DNA from: Xylaria sp. FL1777
Taxonomy: Eukaryota; Ascomycota; Sordariomycetes; Xylariales; Xylariaceae
DNA: 64,000 nucleotides
Direction of reading: 5' to 3'
Assembly: GCA_022578965.1 (NCBI GenBank)
Contig: MU400644.1
Location: 1-64,000 of the forward strand
Every line of letters starts with the position of its first letter. The stretch's first letter is position 1. Both the position numbers and the translations under genes were made by a program. The notes beneath the pieces were generated by a model that made no database searches, was not told the origin of the DNA, and saw nothing but the letters and a program-made list of their open reading frames with translations. This document shows, one piece after another, positions 48,591 to 61,195 of the stretch.

Positions 48591-51500
48591 TAGTACCGAG
48601 AGTGTACAGTACCTACGCAGAGGTAGGCTGGAAATAGTATACATGTGGACCAGATGAGAAGAGGCAAGTGGATATCTTCGTAACCATGAAGCCACCAGTG
48701 TACATGTAATCTCTACAATACACCGTATGCAACTTGCATTTTCCGCTTTAGACATTTGTTGCGCATACCCATGGCGAGTCGAGACCGAGCTGCCTACAAA
48801 CGTGTAATATATTAGTGACGGACACGCGTGCCATTCCTCGGCGACCCACGACCTAGACCAGAGGCAGAGAGAAAGAGGGAGGGAGGATGTAATTCGAAAC
48901 CAACATGTGAAGAGAGGCGTCAACAGCACTTACGCCAGTGTTGGTTCAAAAGAGGAAATTGATAAGGTGTGCCCTCTTGTATGGACGTAGGTAGTAGGAT
49001 ACGGTACCCCATACGATATAGTTATTATTAGTATTCCCGTTAGTGGGTAGTGTTAGCAAACAGCGAGATCAGCCACGGGCGCCGCTCGCTTGCATCTCGT
49101 CTTACGCTGTTGTGCAGTAGTGTAGTGTAGAGGGTGTAGAGGACCTAACGTATCTACACTGGTTTGATGGAACTTGAGTCTGGAAACACCACATACACCA
49201 CAGGTCCGGTCCCATACAGGTAACTTGTGTCTGACGTGTTCCGGGACGTATGATAATCGTATGTGATAGGTAGACTGTCTACCTACTTACATCATAACTG
49301 TATTGTATTTCGCATTACTATTCTGCTATTCCTCTGGTGTGTCTACCCCCACCTTCACTACAGAAGGTCTGTGTCTAGGCTCGGCAGTACTTAGTAAAAT
49401 AACTATTGCAGCTAGTGGCCAAGCAATGTCTCTTGCCCACCAATGAAGTTTGGAAAGTGGTAACGCAATATCTCCGAGCATGCATTTGATTGTTTCTTTA
49501 GTCGGACGAATAGCCTGTATTCCGGATTAACATGGCGACCAGCACGGAGCGAGACTCAGGATTGACTACCGGTATACCCAGGCTAGATGTCCGAAGAGCC
49601 GTTTCTCGCTTTTTTTTTTTTTTTTGGAAATATTTCATAAGACAGTCACTTAGTATGAATAACGAAAACGTAGAAGCAGCAGATTATTGCTCCTCAGGAG
49701 TCAACCAGATTTCGTCATGGATACCATTTATTGATCTAGAACGTCCATGACCTCGGTCCATTGATGTGTTTGTATACTATACTATGGTTTTTGCTTCTCT
49801 TCCGTACAAGATAGCGGCATCAAGTTTGACCATTAATCTGGCGGTCCTAGTTTTGTGTCAAAAGGTTAGCCGGTCCTCGCCGATCTACCCACTATGAGAG
49901 CTACTGAGCAAGGGCAAATGGATAGAATCTTCTCGAGACATAAATAGCAGATAGTTTTAACATCCTAAGACTTCTTATTAGGGATGGCCTGCATACCCGA
50001 CTTATCAAGTATTAGACCCACCAAAAATATTATATATCCAACGGTAGTGATGCTCCGTTCCTGAACCATCTTCGTTCACCGTAGGACTCGTCCTCGCTGA
50101 CTTCCATAGCTACTCGTACGCTGACGTGCTTGGTCCTTCTAAGCCTCCTCAGGCTTGGGGTACTCACCGCGTGTAAGTAGGCTACCTAACCTTGCGTAGT
50201 ATGGCAGTGTAGTCCCACCGTCAGCACATATCTCACTTCTCCGCGTTCTCCCTTGGATAAGTCTTGCGATGTTGTCTTGGGTTTATTGAGGATCTGCCTA
50301 GGTTAGGTTCATGAGCCTCTACAGTCTTGCCATGTTCCAAACATGCTACATGGTCGTTCTACCTCACCTTGCATTCAATTGTCACGCACATACGTAGTGT
50401 AAGAACAGCCACCGTAAATGGATAATATCGACGGTAGTGCAGTGTAGGATAGGGAAGGCCCGAAATTCCCGTCGGACCTCGACATTTCGCGCCTAGCCCT
50501 CCCCGCGTATCCGACCAGAATCCCACGATACCCTTGGCTGGGTGTAACGGTCCAACGCTGAATTTAGAAGGACTGACGAGACTCGACCCGTGCCCAGGAA
50601 TCCGAAGGACCAGACAGAGTACTGTATGGAATCATGAATACAAGCATGAATACAAGCTGCAGTACCTACCTATAGTTACGTATTGAAACACCCTCGGACG
50701 GGCAAGACAGACACATGTGTGATGCTGAACATGACCCGGACCATCTATCCAGTACATTCTAACCTAGACCCAGCTGCTCTTCGCAATATTGTAGTAACAT
50801 TTTTAATTAAAAGGGCGGCATACTAAAAGATCGACCAGTCTCGGTTCTTCCGTTACGCCCCCCCACAAATCCAACTCTTTCGATGTCAAACATCTCAGAG
50901 ACGGGTCTTACATATACGAACAAACCCCTTGTTTCAGTGTCATATTGTTTTGTATACTATCTTATCCCACCGTGTTCTCGTTCGAGCACGCGGTCGGCAT
51001 CCGATGACGCGGAACTGCGTTGAAGACGATGGAATGCTTGAGGCCTGAAAACTGGTTATGTGTTGCATTACCAACTACTTAATTCTCGAACCAACTCCAA
51101 CATACACTATCAAAGGTCCCACGATTGCATACCTGTAGTATGTAGGTAAGTTATAACCCGTACACTAACTAGAGGGCGTCCAAGTTCCCCATGCGTCCTT
51201 TCCATATGCCATCGACTTCGCTCGCCACCCAACCCCCATAATAGTCGCCCGGCTATGGCTCGACCTTGTTATCATCCAGAAAGCAGTCCCGTAGATCAGT
51301 TGTACGTAGAGCGGCGTGCACTCTTTGAGAGCCGCAAATGGCTCGGCAGGGTTGTAGGACTACACTATATGCGACCCCAGGCAACACAGTCCATTTCATC
51401 AGGGGTGGAATAGAATGGTGCACTTACATAGCCTATCCTTTCCACTCGCAAAGAACACGGTAAGCGATGTTGTTCCTCCAGAGAATCCATAATTGCGCTC

Positions 51501-52081
51501 AGCCTCTAGGATCAACCAAAAACCACTCACTCACAAAAAAGACGCCGTTGTCTTTATTATTTGCGTCCGGCTTTTTCTTTCTTTTTGATAATGATGATGA
51601 TGACTAGAAAGCATGAGCACTCAGTTTTTGCCGATGAATAAATCAAATCACAGCTAGGTAGGTAAGTAGGTAGTTTATCTCGGACTCTGTGTGCTAGACT
51701 ACCTACCACCTAAGGCGGGGCTTTTCCCCGCCAATAGCGAGACATGCCACCGAACTATAGTACCTAACCTCTAGGGACCTACCTACCAACAGCATACTAC
51801 CTACCTCTGCCCAGTAGTAGGTAGGTAGTATAGCCTCGCATCGACAAAGCATTCCATCTTCATCCATCCTCTCCTCTCAATAACGACCGAATCCTGCAAA
51901 GGTCCGATAGATAACCAACAACCTCCGACAACCTCAATAGACAGACATCCTCTACCATCCCGACTTCCCAGTGCTCCAGTGCTGCAATACACAGACGCTT
52001 CCCTCTTCAACTTCTCCGCAGAACCTTCGCCAACCGAGACCCGATCTCGCCACCAACGCGACAATAGACCTCGTTTTCGCC
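48591..52081. other. Long region without recognisable genes
   Basis: About 3.5 kb upstream of the ESCRT-III gene. It has many stops in all frames, a T-run at about 49609-49625, and GTAGGTA words near 51655-51835. The last 250 bases (C-rich, about 51830-52080) look like the leader of the next gene. I see no protein motif, tRNA or inverted repeat. A non-coding transcript or very long HAC1 promoter is possible. Confidence 0.5.
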
Positions 52082-52873
52082 ATGTCGAACCGACAACTCG
52101 CCCGCGACATGCAAGTCGAATTCCAAGCCCGCGTACGCGCGCCCCTCCATTTCCCCATTCATATATGACCTCAGCTCAGCTGCTAACACCTGCCTCTACT
52201 AGTTCCAAGCGAAGCAAGCCCGTCGCGAAGCCCAGAAAGCCGCAAAGCAAGACCCGCTTCTCAAGAAGCAGATTCAGGATCTGCTGAAGAAAGGCGATAC
52301 CGCCAAAGCCTACCAGAAGGCCAAGATGCTGCTGTCGAAGCAGGCCCTGGCGCAGCAGATGGACCAGATGGCCGACATGGCCGAGTTGAGCGTCGCCCAG
52401 ATCCAGGCCAATAACAGCATGAACCGGATGACGCATATGATGGGCCAGTCTTCGCGGACCATGAATGCCGCCCAGAGGAATATGAACCCGGAGCGGGTAT
52501 GTTTTGCTTCTCCTCTCTTCTAACGATGATGATTACGCCCTGTCGTCATGTCGGCAAGCGCAAGTGCTAATGCGAAGTGCTATGTCGTCAGACACTCTTG
52601 ACTCTCGAGCAGTTCAAGCAACAGAACGAGGAGTACGCCGTCAACAACGGCATATACCAAGACGCTATCTCCCAGACTACGTCGCAGCAGGTGTCGGAAG
52701 ACGCCGTGCACGAACTGCTCGGCAAACTCGCCGATGACGCCGGCGTCCAACTCAACACCGAGCTCAACTCAGCCCAGCCCTCCAAGGTCGATCCCACCCC
52801 AGCCCAGACGAACGAACCCACAGCCGAGGAAGAAGATGCTCTACAACAGCGGCTGCGAGCCCTCAGGGCTTAG
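52082..52873 (+). CDS. Snf7-family ESCRT-III subunit (Did2/CHMP1- or Vps2-like)
   Basis: Small coiled-coil protein of the ESCRT-III membrane-scission machinery at endosomes. Exons 52082-52132, 52203-52496 and 52592-52873 join in phase to 208 residues. The N-terminal half is basic (FQAKQARREAQKAAKQD, then KKGDTAKAYQKAKMLLSKQA) and is followed by long amphipathic helices with many Met and Gln (MADMAELSVAQIQANNSMNR). The C-terminus is acidic and ends DALQQRLRALRA, a good match to an MIT-interacting motif 1 as in CHMP1 and Vps2, which recruits Vps4. Sequence is diverged enough that I cannot choose between Did2/CHMP1 and Vps2 subfamilies by eye. The first intron starts GTACGC after the seventeenth codon. 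Confidence 0.78.
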
Positions 52874-54268
52874 AGAGCCTCGGATGAAGACTACAACGAT
52901 CGCGACGGGTTCGGGAACGAGGGACATGGAATGGCAATGGCAAGCTTGTAGCTCTGGCAAACAAGAGCGATGGAAGCCACGGACAGTAGGGCTATGAGGT
53001 ACCATAGCCTTTAGATTTCGGTTGAGTCATTTCATGACAATGGGTTTGTTTGGCGTTGGGGCCGATGGAGTGGTTAATTTTGTCTTATACGGCGTTCTAA
53101 TGTCCAGAAGGGTGGGTAGCATATCGTAAATAGCACGGGGTTATACAGGTATCAACGAGCGATATACGTCCTTCCTCACGACTTTCCGAAGGGTTTGCAA
53201 TATGCTACAGGGTCACGTCCGACGAGGCTAAACGAGAACGTTCACATCCATTTCAGGAGGCTAACAAATGGCCCAGCGAGAAAGTTCTCAATCGATGGGT
53301 TCAAGGAGCTACTCTATCTGTGTCCCATGTGGTTCCGACGCACGCCACCGCACAACCCCTGGGCGATCCCTTGTATTAATTATGACACAACACACTACTT
53401 CGGTCATCTTGCGACTACGGTGCTTGTCTTACCTTTGTGCGATCAATTATTACTGAATCCATCCTATAATTTTGTGCTCGACCTTTAGATCGTCAGCAGT
53501 ATAAATTATTTGCCTCCTGTGATCATCTTGGTTTTAAACACCACGATATTCCAGTATCACTTTAACCTATTACGAATGCAGCTACTTATGAGAATCCGCA
53601 AATTAAGTTGTGGCCAAGGGATATGAGTCCCTTTACCGAAATATCTCGATCACCTTCAACCACACTCTACCCCTCCATGGGACATTTACTAAAAGACACG
53701 ATTCCTCAAATGCAAGTAGTAACACTTACAGCATAATAAAACGCTCATCTAGAATGGTAAGAGAGGTGACCAGTTATAAGGCGATATGATAGTGATTATC
53801 CAGAATTAAACATTCGAACATCTGGTACCTTACAATCTATATACAGTTATCATTAACAGTAGATCACAGACTCTCTTCACGTTTGCATTTCGAAGCCAAC
53901 TTTGACGGCTTAGCACCTTACAAAGTGTTAAGCTAGTGATACAGGTTAGTTAGAAGAATTAGTCACTTGCAACTCAAACAGATTTTGGGGTTCATTACAA
54001 TCTTATGCTTAAGTTCTGTAGTGTACAGTAACCTATATTTAGACAAATGCTTGGCAAAACCAGGTTCTTTCTAATCTGGCTGCCTGTTACCGTCGAATCA
54101 CTGGCATGTCAGTAATCCATTCGCCAATCATTCCTTTTTCTTTTTCTTTTATCAACATGAATGCAAGTGACATACTTCATCCGACAAAATCTATTGTTCT
54201 TCAATCGCCCAGGATCCGTTGAAACCAGCCGGAGAAAATCACATTGCCGCGAGTAAGCAGACTTCGTA
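52874..54268. other. Intergenic region between the ESCRT-III and DUF726 genes
   Basis: About 1.4 kb, becoming AT-rich from about 53480 onward. Both neighbours are on the plus strand. No further gene was recognised; short open frames lack support. Confidence 0.5.
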
Positions 54269-56758
54269 ATGGGCCGGACTGCGACGGCGCCTCTCAGCAA
54301 TGAGCCTGACGCGATCCGCGTTGTGTTGACCGTGGCACGGCGGAAACTCTTCTACGGCCTAGTGTTCGAGATCACGGCGTATATGCGATCACTGTTGGAA
54401 CTGCAAAATGCTAAAAGTCGCAGCGACGTCGAAGAAGCCAGCCCACCACCGTACCTGGCGGTTGATGCCCTCAGAGCGGGCAATGCTGCATCTGATGCCA
54501 GTTCTCGTCGCGAAGGAAGCCCCGGGGAGAAGGGCTCTGGGCGATCCGTCCCATCGCCACATAGCCCGGCCCTGGTGCGCCTCCGGAAAGCCGCGTTGCT
54601 GCACTTTGATTCTTGGCGTACCGAGACGCTTAGCAGGCTTAAAGAAGTCGTAGCAAAAGCCGACGACCAGAAGGTCATCGATGCGCGACGAAAACGCACA
54701 GAAAGATCGGCTGTCAAGGCAAAGGAGCACACTGGAGGGGATAGTGAAGATCTTCTTAGCTTTGACTCTTCCACGAACAGCCCTGCGTCTACCTTGCTGC
54801 CACCATCGAGCCATGAACATGACAATAAGGCAAATAAGGAGCTAGAGGCCTTCCAAAGCCTCTACCACCCAATTCCAACACGGTTAACAACCGTCCCGCT
54901 CCCCGACCGCAAAGAAGTGCTAAGCGCCACCCTGCTCCTCTTGCTCTCCGTCGGGAACTACAGCGCCTACTCGCGGACCCTCATCTGCTACCTCGCGTCC
55001 GCACTCGAGATAGTGCCATCCACCCTAGACGCAGAAGAGATAGCCATCGCGACAACAATGGTAGAGACAGCACAGAAGGCCGACGCCGAGGCGAAGGCGG
55101 GCATGTCCGCCGACAGGGAAGCGCAAAAGCGGCGCGACGAAGGGCGCACGGGGCGACTCTGGAAGGTCGGCCTCGCATCCGTCGCTGGCGCCGCACTTGT
55201 AGGCGTAACAGGCGGGCTAGCAGCACCCATCGTGGCGGCCACCGTGGGCGGCTTGATGAGCTCCGTCGGTCTCGGCGGGCTCGCCGGGTTCCTGGGTATC
55301 TTCTGGATGAACGGGGCGCTCGTGGGCACGCTCTTCGGAGCCTTCGGGGCCAAGATGACGGGAGAGATAGTGGACCGGTACGCGAAAGAAGTGGAAGACT
55401 TCAAGTTCCTCCCGCTGAATGCGGAATGGGGGCCACGTTGGCGGCAGGGCGGTGACGCCGACAGGCGACGGCTCCGAGTGACGATTGGCATCAACGGGTG
55501 GCTCGAGACCGAAGACGACGTCACGAAGCCCTGGCGGGTGCTAGGCGACGAGTCCGAGGTCTTTGCCCTGCGGTACGAGATGGATAGTCTGATGTCTCTC
55601 GGCCAGCAGCTGCGGGCTCTCGTAGGATCGGCGGCGTGGAACGTCGTGCGCGCCGAGATCCTCAAGCGCACGGTCCTCGTCACGCTTCAGAGCGCCCTGT
55701 GGCCTATCCTACTTCTCAATTCGGCCTCCAACATTGACAACCCGTTCAGTCTAGCACGGAATCGATCCGAGAAAGCCGGTCAGATCCTGGCCGATGCACT
55801 AATCAACAAGGTGCAAGGTGAACGGCCGGTAACACTGATCGGGTACTCGCTCGGCGCACGCGTCATCTATGCCTGCCTACGGGCGCTGGCCGAGCGAAAA
55901 GCATTTGGACTTGTGGATACGGTGGTCCTAATCGGAGCTCCCGTGCCGTCAAACCCAGGACACTGGCAGATGATGCGCAGTGTAGTGGCGGGCAAGCTGT
56001 TCAATGTGCACAGCACGAACGACTACATCCTCGGCTTCCTGTACCGCAGCACAAGCCTGCAGCTGGGAGTTGCGGGGCTGCAGTCGATCGGCACGGACAT
56101 TGACGGCGTCGAGAACCTCGATCTCAGCGATGAGGTCCACGGCCATTTACGGTACCCGGGACTGATCGCGCAAATCCTCCATCGGTGCGGCTTTGCGAAC
56201 GTAAAGGGCGGGGACACGGCCATCGAGAAAGAGAAGCAGGTTGGCATTCAGTTGTGTGATAAGGACTATGCCGAGCTTGGAAATCTCATCGACATTGACG
56301 ATGAGCCGGATAAGGGCCCACGACCACTATTGCCGCCACGGCGTACCGCACATGAAATGGCAAACGAAAAGTTCGATCCTATCGTGAAGAGCGTCCAAGA
56401 GCAGAAGAGCGATGCTCAAACTTTGGACATAAAGCTCATGAACAGGAATACCGCCACCAATTCTATAAAATCCGGCACCACGACATCTTCCTCGTCTGCT
56501 CCAGATTTGCCTGAGGGCCTATTATCTCCTGGAGATCGAGTAGATTCTGGGGTAACTTTGGACCGATCTGCCATTTTACCTCCCCTACCTTTCCCTGACT
56601 TGCACAGTACCCGCCAGGACGTACGCAGTTATAATGATGAGAACAATGACGAATATAGTGAAGACCCCATCACCATGATGGGTGACGACGACGGACTAAG
56701 CGAAGGCGAACTTACAATGGTTGAGCCTTTAAGCATAGACGACGAACCCCTGGAATAG
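54269..56758 (+). CDS. DUF726 membrane-associated alpha/beta hydrolase (TMCO4/Mil1-like)
   Basis: Single-exon gene of 829 residues. The middle has a very hydrophobic glycine-rich block (about residues 305-375, with GLASVAGAALVGVTGGLAAP and VGLGGLAGFLGIFWMNGALV) typical of DUF726 proteins. Then come INGW followed by a serine-hydrolase elbow GYSLG at residues 525-529, with nucleophile Ser527, and later VVLIGAPVPS, NDYILGFLYR and DLSDEVHGHLRY with a possible catalytic His. Family members include yeast Mil1, tied to clathrin adaptors, and human TMCO4; the reaction is unknown. The last about 150 residues are acidic and low-complexity. Some fungal homologs have a longer N-terminus, so an upstream exon cannot be excluded, although this ATG gives a continuous family-like start. 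Confidence 0.85.
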   Translation: MGRTATAPLSNEPDAIRVVLTVARRKLFYGLVFEITAYMRSLLELQNAKSRSDVEEASPPPYLAVDALRAGNAASDASSRREGSPGEKGSGRSVPSPHSPALVRLRKAALLHFDSWRTETLSRLKEVVAKADDQKVIDARRKRTERSAVKAKEHTGGDSEDLLSFDSSTNSPASTLLPPSSHEHDNKANKELEAFQSLYHPIPTRLTTVPLPDRKEVLSATLLLLLSVGNYSAYSRTLICYLASALEIVPSTLDAEEIAIATTMVETAQKADAEAKAGMSADREAQKRRDEGRTGRLWKVGLASVAGAALVGVTGGLAAPIVAATVGGLMSSVGLGGLAGFLGIFWMNGALVGTLFGAFGAKMTGEIVDRYAKEVEDFKFLPLNAEWGPRWRQGGDADRRRLRVTIGINGWLETEDDVTKPWRVLGDESEVFALRYEMDSLMSLGQQLRALVGSAAWNVVRAEILKRTVLVTLQSALWPILLLNSASNIDNPFSLARNRSEKAGQILADALINKVQGERPVTLIGYSLGARVIYACLRALAERKAFGLVDTVVLIGAPVPSNPGHWQMMRSVVAGKLFNVHSTNDYILGFLYRSTSLQLGVAGLQSIGTDIDGVENLDLSDEVHGHLRYPGLIAQILHRCGFANVKGGDTAIEKEKQVGIQLCDKDYAELGNLIDIDDEPDKGPRPLLPPRRTAHEMANEKFDPIVKSVQEQKSDAQTLDIKLMNRNTATNSIKSGTTTSSSSAPDLPEGLLSPGDRVDSGVTLDRSAILPPLPFPDLHSTRQDVRSYNDENNDEYSEDPITMMGDDDGLSEGELTMVEPLSIDDEPLE

Positions 56759-58331
56759 TAACCTCGTACAGGAAACGTGCCGGCAATCTTGACACGATGT
56801 TTGTAGAGCTACAAGATTTGTAGCCCCTCATCATCTCAGAGCTAAGCTCAAACTCTTCGTATGTAGCAGTTGCATACACGTATTCTTCGTTACCTTTTCG
56901 GTATTCTTATACTGTTTACAAGACTCTTCCTGCTTCAATCTCTCGGCTTAGCAAGACAACCCAGCATGTGTACACTTTCCCTCAGCAGCTGATTCTGCAA
57001 CCCGGGATCAACTAGCCTTTTCCGCTTTCGCGGCAGCGATCCGATAACAAAATATTGCCGATGAGGCACCGCCACTCCAAATCCTCCAAGGCGCCCAACA
57101 GAGGGAGGGTCACTACTCTTTCGTACTGCGCATGTCGTGAATAGAACAACGAAGACCTAGAGACAAGAGCGTCCGTCGCGAGAGCAAAGCATGTCGACAT
57201 AACTTCTTCCTAACACCCAACGTTGCTCTACAGACTTTTCACCCTGTCTCCGTACCTTCTATCCCTAGTGTGCCCTTTCCTTTCCTGCTACATACAATAC
57301 CAGCAAAATATCTAGGACGTTGAAAATCCAATTTAGGTAGTGGTTTTGAGAGTGGTGTTAGTATTGCTAATGGCGGGCTTGAGAGCGAATATTAACCTCA
57401 GATAATAGATAAAGCGAGTCGTCCTACATGATCGAAGCAACAACGGCGGCCTCACTGCCTCCGGCAGCGCGGAAACTCTTCTCACGTCCCTGTATCGATC
57501 ACTACGCGAACTCTAATATGGCGTTAGACATTCTCAGTTAGATGCCCAGTCATTTTCTCGGTCTTAGGACTATCATTATTTATGACGGTATCGAAGCAGA
57601 CAGAAGGTAACCCACGCTCCGTCATTAAATCACGCCCCATAGAACAAATCAGAAAGATTGTCCTCCTCCAAGTTCACCGAGAGACACCGAATCGCTTAGA
57701 ACAGTACAGCCCGTCAGATTGACACATACACAGTCCGCACTCTGACGCTCTAATCACCGACTACACGGTGCCGGCCCTCCGCTTCGCCGGGATGATCATT
57801 CACGGCCCTTTTGAGACGTGATTTGTGGCGCATGGATAGTACGCGAAAGCTACCGCAACTAGAGCATAATGAATTTTACCCAGTTTTGGAAGTTCAACTA
57901 GTATAGAATAGGCATTGATCTTTCGTAGGGTTCTCGGAAGCGAGCCCACTGGCCGATTCCCGACCTACATACCTAGGTTTATAGGCTATTCTTTTTTACT
58001 AGGTAGTTCCAACGCTTACTCGAGTGCTCAGATATAGTTTTGCCCTAGATGACCATCCGACGATAGAAGGGAGTGATAAATGTTGAGGGAGTAATGTGCA
58101 GGGGATTCTCGGTAGAAATTACTGTAATGCTAGATAAGCTAAAATCGTGGTAGTTATGATATTTTCGTGTAGTGCTTGGAAAATTGATGGCATTCCCTCA
58201 TTCCAGATCTGAATAGCTTTTCTGCATCCCGTGTATTCACCCTAGCTTTGTAATAAAACATCTTAGTTGCCACTATACGCAGCTATTATATAGGTAATCT
58301 AGCACACAATTGGTCTCATGTCTGTGTGTCC
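56759..58331. other. Intergenic region upstream of tRNA-Thr
   Basis: About 1.6 kb after the DUF726 stop. No protein gene is recognised. The part from 57840 on is AT-richer and holds TACCTAGG words near 57970. Confidence 0.5.
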
Positions 58332-58425
58332 GCCTCTATGGCACAGGGGTAATGCGTGTCACTCGTATAGTAATTAAACTTGCGGTGTTATGACAAGATC
58401 CGCGGTTCGATTCCGCGTGGAGGCA
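58332..58425 (+). tRNA. tRNA-Thr (anticodon CGT) with a 22-nt intron
   Basis: The acceptor arm pairs GCCTCTA with TGGAGGC. The D arm contains GGGGTAAT, and the anticodon stem pairs TGTCA with TGACA. The loop reads CT-CGT-A, then a 22-nt intron after position 37, then the last loop base. The T arm is CGCGG-TTCGATT-CCGCG. A five-T run for RNA polymerase III termination begins at 58430. Confidence 0.9.
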
Positions 58426-58429
58426 TCCC

Positions 58430-58434
58430 TTTTT
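58430..58434 (+). terminator. RNA polymerase III terminator of tRNA-Thr
   Basis: A run of five T bases directly after the tRNA 3' end, the usual Pol III stop signal. Confidence 0.8.
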
Positions 58435-59375
58435 AACCTCCGTCTTTTCTTAAGTTTTTATAATTATATACTTTGCCTACCATACACCTCAATCAAATCA
58501 TGTTAGTAAAGATAACATACCTATAGCCATACAACTATAATCAATGCTGCTATTTGAAATATACCAGTGAATTAACAAAATAGTTGATAATTATTATAAC
58601 ATAATGAAGCGTAAAATTTAAACTTAGCACACATGAATTTCTAGCTCGCGAATAAAAGGGGTTATATTAAGTACAGCCTCAAGCTTTTACACCATTGGCA
58701 TAGGCTATGTCTATTTTATGGCCGATCAGCAATGATGGAGGAATTTATCCAAATTAGCCTGTTCTGGGAGGTGATGTAACACTGGACCTGGAGAATATCT
58801 CCCGAGTACACCTACGGGCACTTTCATAACGGAATCTAATTTTCTGCCGTCTTCATGCCCAATAATTCGTCATCTAGCCTTCCAGCATTGTCTGGGGTAT
58901 AATATATGCATGCAGAAGAATGTGGGGAAATCTATGTACACCTGACAGAACCACCAGCTTGGTGATCCAATAGTTGGCCTAGGAGACACTCCCTTCGACT
59001 ACAAGTCATATATATATGTCGCTGGCGGCATCAGTTCCACCGAAGTGATTCCAGACGATTCGGTCCGCTGACCGAATTGCTTGTCATATAGCAATAGACA
59101 ATAGACAGAGAATTGCAAACTAGTCAACATGTGGCATGTACCGTATAGTTCGTACCTGCGAGCCGCCGCAGATGCCGCCTACTTAGACAATCTATTCCGG
59201 CTTTCAGGAACGGGACTATGACTCGCCGTGACTGGAGTGGATGTTCCGTTGGTATCTATGGCCATAGATATAACTACTTCAGTTGAGCCATGTCAAACCG
59301 TTTCAGCCATTTTTAACCAGCCTGCGTAGTTTCGTCAAACTATTAGCTTCCCGTTCAGAGTACCAATTTGTCAAA
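58435..59375. promoter_or_regulatory. AT-rich region upstream of the AA9 gene
   Basis: About 0.9 kb, AT-rich, with TATATATAT words near 59009-59018 that could act as a TATA element for a distal start. Nothing else is recognised. Confidence 0.4.
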
Positions 59376-60423
59376 ATGCTCTTTTCCATTCCTTTAATTT
59401 TTGCGCCAACTTTGGTCGCCGCACACGGTGCTGTAACCAGTTATATCATCGGCGGCACAACATATCCTGGCTACCAAGGCTTCTCACCACAGCCCAGCGC
59501 TCAAATCATTCAGAGACAAGTATGTTAGTTCTTTAGCTCTCCGTTCCTTAGCGTATTGTCCCTATATTTCCCAGATTACTTGGTACCTTACCCAGATCCA
59601 GTCCACATAAAGTAGCCAAGCTGTTACATTTAACTCAGGCCATCATTACCTACTGACTCTTGTTCTGAAGTGGCCCGATTACAACCCGATTATGACTTCA
59701 ACAGGTTAGCCACTAGAGCGGTTCCCCCCTTTATCGGCATGAGTTAGAGAATTCTTGTGTTACTGCTGTTATAAGCTTGTGAACTCATAAAAAAATCGTA
59801 TCATATGCGGATAGTACTGGCTCCAATGTTCTAATGTACACAACAGATGCAAAGATGACTTGTAACGGCGGCACTTCAGCTCCATTATCCGCAAAGATTG
59901 CGGCGGGTACGAACATAACGGCTGTGTGGCAACAATGGACTCATCAACAAGGACCCGTTATGGTTTGGATGTACCCATGCGAAAATGGGTTCTCATCGTG
60001 CGATGGAAAACAGAAGAAATGGTTCAAGATCGATCAAATGGGTCTATACGGAACTTCGCTGAATAGTAACGACTGGGGAACGGGTATAGTTTACAAGACA
60101 TTGAAGTGGTCAAGCAAGATTCCCGCCACCCTCAAGCCTGGCAATTATCTCATCCGACATGAGCTGCTCGCTCTCCACCAAGCCAATACTCCACAGTTTT
60201 ACCCCGAGTGCGCACAGATTGAAGTCACCGGGTCTGGTACCGCAACTGCCCCTGCTAACCTATTGACCTCGATCCCTGCCTATGCACCACAGTCCGACCC
60301 CGGCATCATGGTAAGTAGAGATGCATCCATGGACTGAGCAGAACTAATCAAGTCAAGGTCGATATCTACAACGGAGGACGCACCTCATACAAATGCCCTG
60401 GCCCGGATGTCTGGACTGGTTAG
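59376..60423 (+). CDS. AA9 lytic polysaccharide monooxygenase
   Basis: Secreted copper enzyme that oxidatively cleaves cellulose or related glucans. Exons 59376-59519, 59671-59704, 59847-60310 and 60358-60423 join in phase to 235 residues, a catalytic domain without a carbohydrate-binding module. A 16-residue signal peptide ends so that the mature protein begins HGAVTSY, giving the copper-brace His1. The small exon 2 restores IQRQWPDYNP. Then come CNGGTSAPLSA, WQQWTHQQGPVMVWMYPC (second copper-brace His region), and the NYLIRHELLALHQA helix. FYPECAQIEV contains the axial Tyr, and the end is TSYKCPGPDVWTG. Start: the ATG at the signal peptide is preferred over an in-frame one at 59283. Confidence 0.92.
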
Positions 60424-61195
60424 TGAATCCAGGGGGTAGTGGCCGTGGAGGGTACTGTTCTGCAAGCATTGTCTGATAACTATTGAGTATGTATGCCAGT
60501 AACCTGCGGTATGCCAGAATAAATCCGTAGCAACATAATAGAACAAATAATCCGCAATCCATGCTTAATAACACGTAGCTACACACACGTGTCAAATACG
60601 ACTCGAAATCTCCCTGCCTACCTCCTTATCACTATACTACTGGATAGTTCTCAGCTAGCCTCTGAAGCGAATTCGCTTCATACCGAAGGCCAGCCAGAAC
60701 AGGCTCACATCTCCCAATATAAGAGATATACCAATTAGCGTGTGTGCCCTAGTATGTGCTGTAGATAATAACACCATCATCTAATCTTAGTCTCTCTAGG
60801 TGTGATGTTAAACGATTAGCCTACTCCGACTCACGATGCGGGAATGGCTCGCAGTTAAAGGGCTATTAACTCTAGAGGACTGTGATCTGCGGAAAAATTG
60901 GCTATCTCCCAGAACGGGGTGAAAAGCTAGAGAGCATAGCTGTACTCGCATCCACCAGGGTAGTTGACGGCTCTCCGAGTTACTCTATTAACAGTGCGCG
61001 CCAAATTGCCGTTGACAGCAATAATCACAACGCACCATTTATTTCCCGCGCTTCATTTCCTCCTCTGAAGACTCATGCTAGAAAAACAGGCAAGCTAGGG
61101 GAACATTGCAGGGGGGAGAAGGGTTACTTTTGTGAATAGTCGAGTTCGCTATATACCAGTTTATATAACCTTACACTGTTGAGGGTTCGTATTTA
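60424..61195. other. Convergent intergenic region
   Basis: About 0.8 kb between the AA9 stop and the racemase stop. Nothing recognised. Confidence 0.45.

Noticed and set aside
49532..49750. 72-codon frame in the gene-empty region
   Set aside because: Contains a T-run coding poly-Phe and no recognisable motif.
54352..54825. Long antisense frames across the DUF726 gene
   Set aside because: Shadow of a GC-rich coding sequence; the plus frame has clear family motifs.
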